Shown here one piece after another: positions 24,527 to 36,500 of a stretch of DNA of 64,000 nt (the stretch's first letter is position 1; every line of letters starts with the position of its first letter). The DNA lies in assembly GCA_038501625.1 (NCBI GenBank), contig JAZAYU010000053.1, positions 668,501 through 732,500 of the forward strand, read 5' to 3'. A model generated the notes under the pieces. The model had not been told where the DNA came from and ran no database searches. It saw nothing but the letters and a program-made list of their open reading frames with translations. The stretch comes from Corbicula japonica. Its lineage: Eukaryota; Mollusca; Bivalvia; Venerida; Cyrenidae. Made by a program: the position numbers and the translations under genes.

Positions 24527-27500
24527 CTGTAACGTGCCAGCAAAGTCCATCAGGATAAAACATGTTTACTGTAGCCAGTTCTGAGAAACTCTGGTATTAA
24601 TTCTATCATATTGCATACATAGGTTTTTTTTGCAAAACATTAAAAACTTAATATTTTACCACTAACGCTAGACCTTTATGTGGAAGAGATGTATATGCAA
24701 ATTTAATAGATTATTTACACTCTAAGATGCTTTTAACCCTCACAAAAATAAGTAGTTTAACTCTTTACTCCACACATATGGCTTACATTCCATGTGTAAC
24801 CAGTGTAGATTTAGATAAGCCTGAGCAGCATCTACAATGTTTGATTTTCGGTTAGAAATAATATAATGAATCTAAAAGCCACTACTGTTGATCCAGATCA
24901 GACTGCGCTGGTCACACAATAAAATATAAGCCACATACATGGAGTAAACAGTTCAAACATGCATTGTAGTCAACCCTTTACTCCATAGATACACATCTAT
25001 TGCATGGGGAACAGTTCAGATCCAGATCAGCTAGCACATCTGTGCAATCAGATAAGGTTCTACATTGTTCGCTTTTAGATTCTTAAGGTTATTTGTCACA
25101 AGAACCTGTGCAGATTAACCCTTTCCTCCATAGACACATCTTCATTGCATTTGCGACCAGTGTAAATACAGATCAGCTGGCACATCCGTGCCGTCTGGTC
25201 CTGGTCAGGATCTGCTCTGTTTGCTTTATGATTTGTTAGATTATTTCTGACCAAAATGCCACCAGTGCAGATCCTGATCAGACGGCACGGATGTGCGGGC
25301 TGATCTGGATCTACACTGGTCGCACATGCGTAAAAATGGGTACATATGAAGGAAAGGGTTAAGATAAGACGGCAGGGATATGCTAGCTGATCTGAATCTA
25401 CACTGTTTGAACATGAAGTAAAACGTGTAAAATTGGAGGAAAGGGTTAAACCTGATAGTCTAACTAGAAGATCACCATTGACTGAGCTGCTACACAAAAA
25501 TGTTTATTCTAATAAGAAACTATGCCCTATTATAACTGCAGCTTTTTTTACGGTAACTAGATTAGCTTTATCGTTATTACTGATAAATATTAAATTAATA
25601 ATACTCTTGAAAACAATTAAATTCTGCAATCAAAGTATCTACCAGGTTTAATACAAGATTTTGGTTGTTTCACTACCTGTCCAGTGTCCACTTAAACAAG
25701 AGCTGAATGAGGAGACAGCGAGATCAACTATTCAAATCATATCACTGAAAATAATTGTTACCAGGGTATTTTGAAAATAATTATCTTTTGATATAATTTA
25801 TTTTAAGGCAAAAGTTAATTCCATATTTAGATAAAAAGAAAAACAATTTGACATCTTTAGTAGTTAATAAAAAACTTCAATGCAAAATCTACATGAAAAA
25901 GTGGCATGACATAAAATTATTTGTAGTAGAGTTATGGGTCTTGTTGGTAATGATGTAGATTATGATGGTGAATATTTATTCCAAGTTTGATGTTTATATC
26001 TCAAACATTTTCAAAGCTATGGACCAAGTGTATTAAAACTAATGGACACTAACACTGGAGTGAGAGGGATAGCTCCCATAATCTTCAAATAGTCGAGTTT
26101 AAAAAGAGGTATATCTGTAGGTCTGTGCTAATCTAACATCATGTAAAATTTCATCAATAAAAATAAACTGGAAAAGATGCTTTCAGCGGGATTGGGGAGC
26201 TAGCAGAAGCATAACATATATTTTGTGTCTATTTCAAAGCAAATGCACAAACTGGCATACAGTAAGGTAAGATGAAGGTTTTGTTGTGATTAATAAGGAC
26301 ATTCAGCAAATCATATTTGACTTTAATCTTGCTGAACTTGGATTAACTGAATAGAGTAGACCGAGATCTGGTCTAATCAGGGTCAACACAGCTTACTTTA
26401 GATCATTGAAGACTAATAACACCTTCATTAATATCAGTATGATGCAACTAGAAGAAATGATTGTTCGTATGACTTTTGAAACTTATATGTGTTTTGTAAG
26501 AATTGCTGGAGACTGTTGTTTTAAACTTTCATCAGCTGGTTAAACTAACAGGTCCTTAAATCTAAATATTACAGTACATATTTATATCTTATATTACTTT
26601 CAAGCAGTTGTCTCTAGAGGAAATGGTTCAGTATACTTCTGATAGGTACCATAAATTGTTCAAAAATCATCTTTTGTGAGACTTCAGGCAGATGTTTAAC
26701 CAGCAGAGAAGTTTAAAATACCCACTAAAAATAGCACTAAGAAATGCAGCTGATTTTTTTGTCTTTCAGTACATCTGTTGCCAACCTAAGCTGGAACAAA
26801 TGCCAGAAGCTTTAAGGTGTTAATAAAACCACTGACATATAATTCAGCAAGATTAGGGTCAATTTAAATTTTACCAACCTAACATAACCACTGCTCTCAC
26901 TATCACCTGTCAGCCTAATAAACATACATACATCATATGTAAGAAGTTAACTGGGGGACAGAATGTTAGAATCCTACATCACAGGCACAGAAACAAGCAT
27001 CTTGTCACAAGGGACAAGCCTAGGCTCAGTCCAGGCATCACTGAGAAACTGAGAACAGAGACAAGTCTAAAATCTCAAGCATCTAGTTGGATGAAATGCA
27101 GATTTTCAGGGCCCAAGATTATAAAACTGTCAATGTAGACCAGAGGCTGGTCTCTAATTTCAGTTTTATAATCTTCAGGATTTCGCATCACAAACAGCTA
27201 AATTATACACATATTATATTCCATTAACATGTCATGCAAAATAATGCATTTTATAACATTTTCATGCAAAAAAAGGATCGGAACGAAATAAATTTTTCAA
27301 AACAGGATAACTCTGATTTTACACAAAAAGCATGCAAGAATAAATGTTCATGAATGTAACTGAGCCTTCTACCTTTAAATAACTGAATGGTAGTACATGT
27401 ATGTTAAAACGTTAGTACATACAACTGGTGACAGTCAAATGCCCTGATAACTTAATATATGGGCTAGAACAAGTCTTAAAATGGCTATGCTAAAATACAA

Positions 27501-30500
27501 TTTCTGGTTTACCTACATCTTTCTTAAATCAAATAATGCCAGAAAATGACAGAAAATATAATTGTAGATAAATAGAAAATTAAAAATAAATGAGAAGAAA
27601 GTGAATGTGTTAGGTACTAAGCACTAAGTCAGAAACATGATAAATGGAGCATTACCAGGAAACAATTGTATCTCATGCAGAAAATACAACAGATACAAGC
27701 ATTTCTAGGGATGTCAAAGGTTATCTGGATATCTGTGTATCCATTTTGATCATCAGAATTTGGTATCCACATTTGCATTTTCAAATACTCATTAAGTTTT
27801 TATTCTAAACAAATCACTTGTTATGCATGTAAATGTGCTTCATATTTACAAATTGTTTTCTTTGATCTTGATTTTCTTTTATTATTAAAATTATGACACA
27901 CATGAAATGACAACTTCATTCTGTCCACAGTTTAATTATATCTATAGAAACGACAGTTTGATCCGACAACAATAATACTTTTGACGAAGTTATATATCCT
28001 GATATCCATTTAGATTGTTCAACTGATATCTGGATCCAAAATTTGTTTTCCGTTGACATCCCTAATCATTTTACATGAAATCCTTGATATGTTAGTACCC
28101 AATATGAAATAATGCAACCAATACTGATATAAGTACAATAAAATAAATCATATAACACATAGGATAAACATATGAGATTAACAGACTTACTGTTTCTTAT
28201 CTATTGTTACTCTTGGTTCTGGGTCCAGGAATGGTATACACTTCAGCTCAAGGAGGGCGTGGTATATAGGATGTGTGAAGAAATCGCCCACCCACTTAGC
28301 AACCATCACAGAAACCATGACCGGCAATAACACCTGTACATCATTCGTCAACTCCATCTGTTAAGAAAAAGGGCATTCTTTACTTAACATTTTACTCCAC
28401 ATGTATGCGTTCTATAGCATGTTTGACACATTAGGCCATCTGATCAGGATCTACACTGTTCGCTTCTTGGTCAGAAATAACCTAATGAATCAAAATTTAA
28501 ACAGTATAGATCGTGAACAGTTAGCACATTACTGCGGCTGATCTGACTCCAAAAGTGTTTGCTGCCAATTAGATAAAAGCCATCTCTGAACATATCTAAA
28601 CTGGAAAAGTAATGCACAGTGAATTTTATCTTGTGTTCCTCTTTGCTGTAGGTTTGAATTCTGCTTTTAAAACTTTTCACAGCCGTGGAAGGTATTTATA
28701 GACAACTGACGGGAATATCACATTAAAAGTTTCCCATAAAAAGTTGCTTACACAAAGGCATTTTTACCTCTAGTAAGGTAAGGGAAGGTAAACTTGTATT
28801 TTTACCAACTAATAACCTTACCTTCCTTCCAGTTTTAAAACCAGTCTCCGTTCTCAGCATCTGATTGGTGGAATTTGAGCCTTGTCTCAGAACTAACCAC
28901 TGTAACATTGAAATCTGAGACTGGTCTCCATTCTCAGATTTACAACCTTTTGGGATTTAAAACTGGGCTGTGTAAAACTGAGCATGGAAACCAGTCTCAA
29001 ATCTCAAGCATCTGATTGGCTGAAATGGCGACTGCTCAGTTTTGTAACCTTGGACACTGGTCTTTATTTAAAATAATTATGCCAATCAGCCAGAACAGAA
29101 GTAACCATCCACACTGCAAGATAAGTCCACTGGAAAAGTTGAGCATGCTATGAGTTATATAAATAGGATAATAGCTACCATAATAACTGTAGTTGAGAGT
29201 GTGAGCCTTGTCACTCCACCGAAGAATGAAGCTGCCCCTATGAGAGCAAAGGCTCCTGGATCCATCCACTCCCAGTAACCCTTCTGGTGCACTCCAAACA
29301 TGGTCACCATCAGACGCCCCACAATACGTCCATACACAGCACCCACCATCCTGTATAAAAACATACAATAATTATTTATCCCTTTACTCTATAAAAAAAC
29401 ATTTTATAGCAGGTGTGACCAATTTAGACCCAGATCAGCCTAGAGGATCAGCACTGTTCGCTTTTTAGTCAGAGATAACTTAATAAATAAAAAAGCGAAC
29501 AGTGCAGGTCCTGATCTGATGGCATGGATGTACAGGCTTATCTGGATCTACACTGTTTGCCCATGAAATAATGGAGTAAACAGTTAAGAACTTCAGATTT
29601 AGTTATATACCTTGCTGAATGCAGAGTAATGCAGAGTAATTGACAGAAACAAAAAATAACATAGGAAAAATCTGACAATGTAAAACAGAAAGGTAAAACA
29701 ATAAGTTCTGGATATTATATATTGTAAGACATGAATGTATAGCTCAAGAATAAATTGGATGACTCCAACTAATAGAATAAAAGGTCAGTAACTAAAAATC
29801 TCAGAAGTATTACACTTAGTTTAATAATATGGTCCTTTTGTTGGTGATTTTATCTGTATTTTCTTACAGTGCAATAAAGGATAATAATTAAAACAATATT
29901 CCCAATCCACCATGTCATCATTAGTAAAAGCTGGCAAAAATATTATTAATTTCTATTCTAACATGACTCAACGTTTTTCCCATTGAATTTACTGTGATTT
30001 ATCACACAATAAATCACCGCCTGTGGGCACAGCTATTCCATAAATAATAGTCAGTATAAAATTATCATGTGACAATTGTATTTTTCGCTGGGATTTAATT
30101 TAAACACATAATATGCCAATGTTTTACCCGCGCTTGTATATGATGATACCACAGTAATAGAATAATATTTATTTTATATACATAAATAAATGGAATTCTA
30201 TAAATATTTTCTGCTATTTTGTGGCAACGTTAAGGTGACATTATGGCTCCATTTTAAAAATGTCACTTCATTTCTGTTGTTTATAAGTTATTCTCGGATG
30301 AAGGTATTAAACTGTTGGAATGACAAATGCAGTTCAAACGATGACTGGAGAGTGCTGGATGCGCGTTTGGATGGATATGTATTCAAGTTTGTTATTCAAT
30401 CTTTGAATTATTATCAATTTTTTAATAATGAAAGCTATTCATTATTTCTTAAGTAAACATCCTTACTCTCCATGAATAAGCTCACTCAAGGTAATTTTTC

Positions 30501-33500
30501 ATGAATTTTGTATTTTCATAATTCCGTCAATAAAAATCACCATGAACACATCTTGACAAGACTCATTTCTGTCTTCTTTTAATCAAATGTCTAAAAACAC
30601 AACTTTATAAAAGAGAAAAGAAAAGAAAAACCACAAAGGTTAATGTCCACAAAGTTAGATGTATTTTATAGTGCATGTATTATCTACCCTTTCATCAATA
30701 TACATGTATACACAATTTGAAACATGTGCCAAAAGTGTTGATCCAGATCAGTCGCACTGTTAGATTTTTGGTCAGAAATAGCCCCAGGGATCTAAAAGCG
30801 ACTAGTGCAGATCCTGATAAGACAGCACCAGTGTGCAGGCTGATCTGGATCTACACTGGTCACACATGCAATAAAATATAAAATGCAAATATATGAAGTA
30901 AGAGTTAAATTGCATGTATTATTAACCCTTTCTTCCATATACTCATTTTTATGCATGTGCGACCAGTGTAGATCCAGATCAGCCGGCACAACTGTGACGT
31001 CTGATCAGGATCTGCGCTGGTCGCATTTTGGTCAGAAATAACCCAACAAATAAAAAAGCGAACAGTTTAGATCTTGATCAGACAGCACGGATGTGCCGGC
31101 TGATCCGGATCTAAACTGTACGCCCAAGCAATAAAGGTGTATCTATGGAGGAAAGGGTAAAGTCTGTAAAAGTGTAAGTGGAGAGAACATACAGCATGGG
31201 AACAAGGGCTCCACACGCCACGGCTGTGCTACATGCCCACGATACAGCTATGAAGTAAAATGGCAAGACGGCAAACAAAGCTGCATAGTTGAATTCTAGA
31301 TGTGTATCACGAGAAAACAGGAAAGTTACAGCGTCTTCTAGTGTGCCAAACAATAACGAAGCAACTGAAACAATGTATCACAAGGTAGTAACAAACAATA
31401 AGATTTTACATTGCCAAGTTACCAACGGCAGGACATAACATAAGTCTGTAACTCAAAAAAATCCTTTTTCTATAGCAATTGGCAATATATAAATTAAACT
31501 TAATATACATAAAAACTAAAATAAGTTGCTAATAAACTAAATGTGCTAGACGAGAAGTACTTCTATGAAAAATAATTAAATAGCTGAAAGCCCAAGAACA
31601 TGATTAATATCAGAATATCGCTTGGTTTGATTGAGCCCGTTCATGAGCAGTAATGGAAACCCTGGGGTGAGCGCAACTCTAAATCTACACAAATATAAGT
31701 ATCATGCTCAACGGCCTTCAAAGGGCTATTTTATTGATAACAGCACTGATTGATTGTACGGGGAAAAAGAATCAATACATGTTTACTACAAATACACAGA
31801 AAAATCACCTTCATTGTAAGTGCCGTTGGTGAAGTAAGTTGTGTTGGATGTTTGCCACACTTTGCCAACAGGACAGGTATATCTCTGCACAAATGCGTCT
31901 ACATGCATTGCATTGCGAGTGTCGTTGAAACAGCCGTCTCTGCAATCATCACAAGAATCTGTATTCAGCACTAAATAATATGTTATAAAATATCAGTAAT
32001 TGGCATACAGTAATCAGTGATTTGTGTTTGGAGTAATAAATAAACTGTATTCCACAAGAAATACACGTTATATGTATTCCACAATAAATACATGTAATCT
32101 CTTTTCCACAATAATCTGAATTCAGAATATATATATATATATTTATTCTATAATATATCCTATTAAGCCTGTTGATTTGGGTCTACTAGGCATGACAGCT
32201 GACATTCATTTTTTGAAGACAACTTGTTATTCTGCTGTACACCTGCATTTTGAAACTATGACAATTGAAGCTTTTCTTAACATGTGATTTTAAGACAGTG
32301 AACTTACGTGGCTTCTCCATCTTTCCCCTGGATGCAGGTGAACTCTGTACAGGAGAACGCTGCTGGTATCATAATAGAGAACACTGTCACGATAATCTAC
32401 AAGAGAAACGTTTACATTAAGTATTGGGACAGTTAAATTATTATTTATATCCGCAATGAATATCTATTAATTTTACTTTCTTTCACATTTTGACGATTTC
32501 ATATTATTTTTATTTGTAAGGGCCGTGAAATTAATGATTATTTTTAAAGAAAGAGTGTCATTGGAGTCAACAAATCTAAATTTGTAAAAAATACCGCGGT
32601 TTGAAATCGGCCATTTTGAAACATAGAAACTACCGGAAGCTGCAAAAAGACAGAATCAGAAAATTGGACAATGTCCAATACGGAATTATTAATCTGACGA
32701 GTTGTATTAATTTTGTAGGTTAACGGTGCACTAAGCTAAAATCAGTAATAGGTATATAATAAATTTATGTATGTACTTGCAATTACATACACAAAGATCA
32801 GCAATATCAAAACTGACACTATGGACTTATAAGACAATTTAAATAATTCAAAGCATCATGACAAAATCATCACTAAGCAGAGAATATATTTGGAAGCATT
32901 GATTTTTTGGTTATACTCTGCACACTAAGCACAAAAAATAACCAGAGAAGACAAATCCAAACATAGACATTTAGAAAGTTACCATGATTAGGCAAGGTTC
33001 AAACAGCTTGAGGAGTTTCTGAGCCCACTCTCGTTTGATCTTGTACAAGATAGTTTTACGGAATCTAGTAATCTTCAAATTTAAAATGGTGAATGCAGCC
33101 CCAAGCAAACCACCAATAATGCCAATAAGCACGGTGGGTATAAACATGAAGATGTTAACATCAACACCCTCGTCAATCTGTAATAGATAAACAAAGAACA
33201 ATGTTAACTATTTCCTCCATAAATACACAATTTATTACAATTACGAACACTGTAAAACGAGATCAGCTGGCAATTTCATTCCATCTGATCAGGATCTGGA
33301 CTGTTCGCTTTCTGGTCCAAAATAATCTAATAAATCAAAAGAAAACATTATAGATCCAGATCAGGCTGCACAGATGAGCAGGCTGATCTGGATCTACACT
33401 AGTCGCACACACAAGAAAAGTTTTATCAATATAGTAAAGATTCAATGTCACTTATTATCTAAATTTCATTGCTGCAAATTATTATTTAATATGTCATACA

Positions 33501-36500
33501 ACCTATAAATCCTGCTTTTCTTTGTAATCAGTAAGATAAGACATTAACATTAATAGAAAAAAGGTTTTACCTGAAAAAGAATGTATCTGTTGGTTTTAAA
33601 CCTTCCAAAGCTACCCGTGTATTCAAAGTCCATGAATGCTGAATTGAAGAGATCAGTGGTGAATGTGGACACAATACAACAGAAGAAGATCTGCCAGGAT
33701 AGAGTCACTGACCAGAATGATGATACCTCCTCCATGGAGAAGAGCAGTCCTCCAACCGGAGCTCCGAAAGCCGAGGACACACCCGCAGCTGCCCCAGCTG
33801 ATATGAAGTTCCTCCTGGGAGAACATGAAATTTCAAGATTAACAGTAAGGTAGTTTTATCCATACCTAAGGTATGGCAAGACTTAGGTTCAGTTTGGATT
33901 TACTACATACTCTCATTACCTGCAAGTACCAAGTCAATCAGAGTTGTCTCTAATAACATCCAGATAGGTTAGACTAATGGACTTATTTATGAGTAAAGAT
34001 TTTATGCAAGATTTTAGGTCTATTGTGGCTGCATTGATGTAAAGTTTGAATCAATAGGTCAATGCTTGACCATTGAGATATGACATCTTTCAATATCATT
34101 ACTGGTAATTAAGTGTGTTTTATTTTGACAACAGTTAATGATCTTAAATATTTTTTCAAGTTTTTTAAATAGATTCCAGGGCTGAAGGTTATAAAACTGA
34201 GTTTGAAAACCTGTCTCAAATCTTAAGAATCTGATTGGCTGAAATGGCGACCAGTCGCCATTTCAGCCAATCAGATGCTTGAGATTTGACACTGGTTTCC
34301 ATACTCAGTTTTATAACCTTGGGCACTGAGCAAGCTTTAAAGATTATTATTGGGAAGTTGATAGTTTTGTAACTAAACATCTTTTGGATGGGCTCTTAAA
34401 ATTAAGTAATCTTACATGAAATTAAGTACTAGCTAGTTCTTTTTAAATATTCTTGAATTTTTAAGTTCAGTTTTTTTCTTTTTCATTAAATGTGAAGAAG
34501 AAATGCCATCCCCTCAATTGTCAGCTATCATATTTTTAGATACAAATATTCTAATGACATGGCTTAATTTGCATAGCAACATAGTACAAGGTACAAACCT
34601 GGCCTCGGAGGTCCTGAACTTCTCCAGCAGTGGAAGTTTGAAACCCAGAGTCTCTGATTTAAACTGACTCAGTCCTGCTCCAACGAGACCTCTGTAAGAG
34701 CAAATTAATACAGAATATGTTATTCAGCTGTAAAACACATGTATGTGAACTGTTCACACTGTATGATAACATCCTCATTGGTTTGAAATATGCATACCCC
34801 AAGTATTTAAATTAGGTTTGTTTGCCATGTTAAAAAAGATGTAATTGTGCTACTGACTTTGGGATTGTAAAAATTGCCCTGGAAAGTTACGACCCTTTAT
34901 TATTATTGTTTATTGTTTGTGCTTTTAAATAGAGTAACCGGTGTAAATAATAATTTTATTGTTTAACTTCATAATTTCCATATTGAGATTACTAATCATC
35001 ACGAGAAATTAACATGGCATTACCTGGATTTTAGTTATATAAATGTACTAAATTACTTGGGATGCAATGACTTAATAAAATTGGGTGGACCCCAAGCACT
35101 TCCAGTCATTTTATTTAGACTGTATTTAGAAGTATATCATAAGTAAAAACGGAAGATTTACCCTAGATGTATCATAGGCCCCTCAGGTCCTACTGGCAGG
35201 CCACAGCCAACACATGTAACACACGAGAAAAACTTGACAATCATAGTCTTCAAGTTGAAGATGTGTCGTACATTTGTACCATTTAGAAACCCAGTGACTT
35301 CTGGGATACCAGAGCCACCAGCACATGGACGGAGATACTGAAAGTATGTCAAATTGTTCATACACTGTAAAACAAAACTGGAGTATACATATATCTAAAC
35401 TTTTTTTTTCAAATATTATTCTTCTAAACAATATTTTCATACATATATTGTGTCTCCAATAATAAACAACAGACATTGTAAAGCCAGTGATGGTGATAAG
35501 TATTCAAAATAATGGATTCTTTAAGAAAACTAAAACCTATAAATGGAACTGAATCTTGCATACCAGCTCGTAAGTCCGGCCTTGTAACCCTTAACCATTT
35601 GCACCCAGTGTAAATCCAGATCTGCCAGCACATCTGTTCAGCCTCATCAGAATATTTGCTGTGTGAAAATGGTAAAGTCTGCCAAGAACAGTGAATTAAA
35701 CTAATGTTTCCTGCATTTTAAAGGGTATGCAATGAAATATACTAATCTGTATCTTTAAAACGAGTGAGTACTTACAATTACAATACCTGCACTGAAGAGA
35801 ATGAAAGCTACACTGTACCCCAGAGCAAACAAACATGCAATGCCAAAGTTGTTGTCCTAAAAAAGGAATAAATGCTTTCAATGTTCTCATCAAATTACTT
35901 TTTAAGTTTATCAAGGCATTTGTGAGGGGAGGGGTGTAATGGGGAGAATAGCTATCAGTGAATATTGGATAATGATGGCTTTTGATAAATATTTAAGGAG
36001 AAAATAGACAGTCTACTGCATTCATAAGGGTATGAAAAATATCTTGTTGACCAAAGTGCGTGAAGCCCAAAGGCACATATCTCAATCAAAATAACAAATT
36101 AAAATGTATCAATACAATTTTTGTTTTTTACAGTCTTTAGTGTTCTTATTTCTTCCCATAATATTTGGAAGCATATGTGATATACCAGTAACATCTTTTT
36201 GCAATGGATATTATTATAGCAAAATCGAAGACAGAGTGATTTTCGGCACAGTGACTGCAGACGGGCACAAAACATGCATGCAAGGAGGTATCACAAGGTA
36301 AAACATAATCCACAGTAATATAGTGTCAGCATTGTTTTTGTTGATGTTTTACAATGCCCTCAGTTAAAGTTTTTTATTGCAAGATGATAAGTCTCCAGAA
36401 AGAACATCACTGTAGCAAAGAACAAAATCAGTGTAAACATTATATAAAGACATCGCAGCAAGGGTGACATGAGAACACCCTAGCCACTTTCCTGAAATAT

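Noticed and set aside
25096..25497. 133-codon minus-strand open frame with CATSVDPDQPAHPCRLIRIC-type repeats
   Set aside because: This is the translation of the inverted GATC cores of family A MITEs. The same peptide phrase recurs at every copy, so it is repeat sequence, not a protein family.
30190..30456. 88-codon plus-strand open frame
   Set aside because: AT-rich, Phe/Asn/Lys-rich translation with no splice signals or homology.
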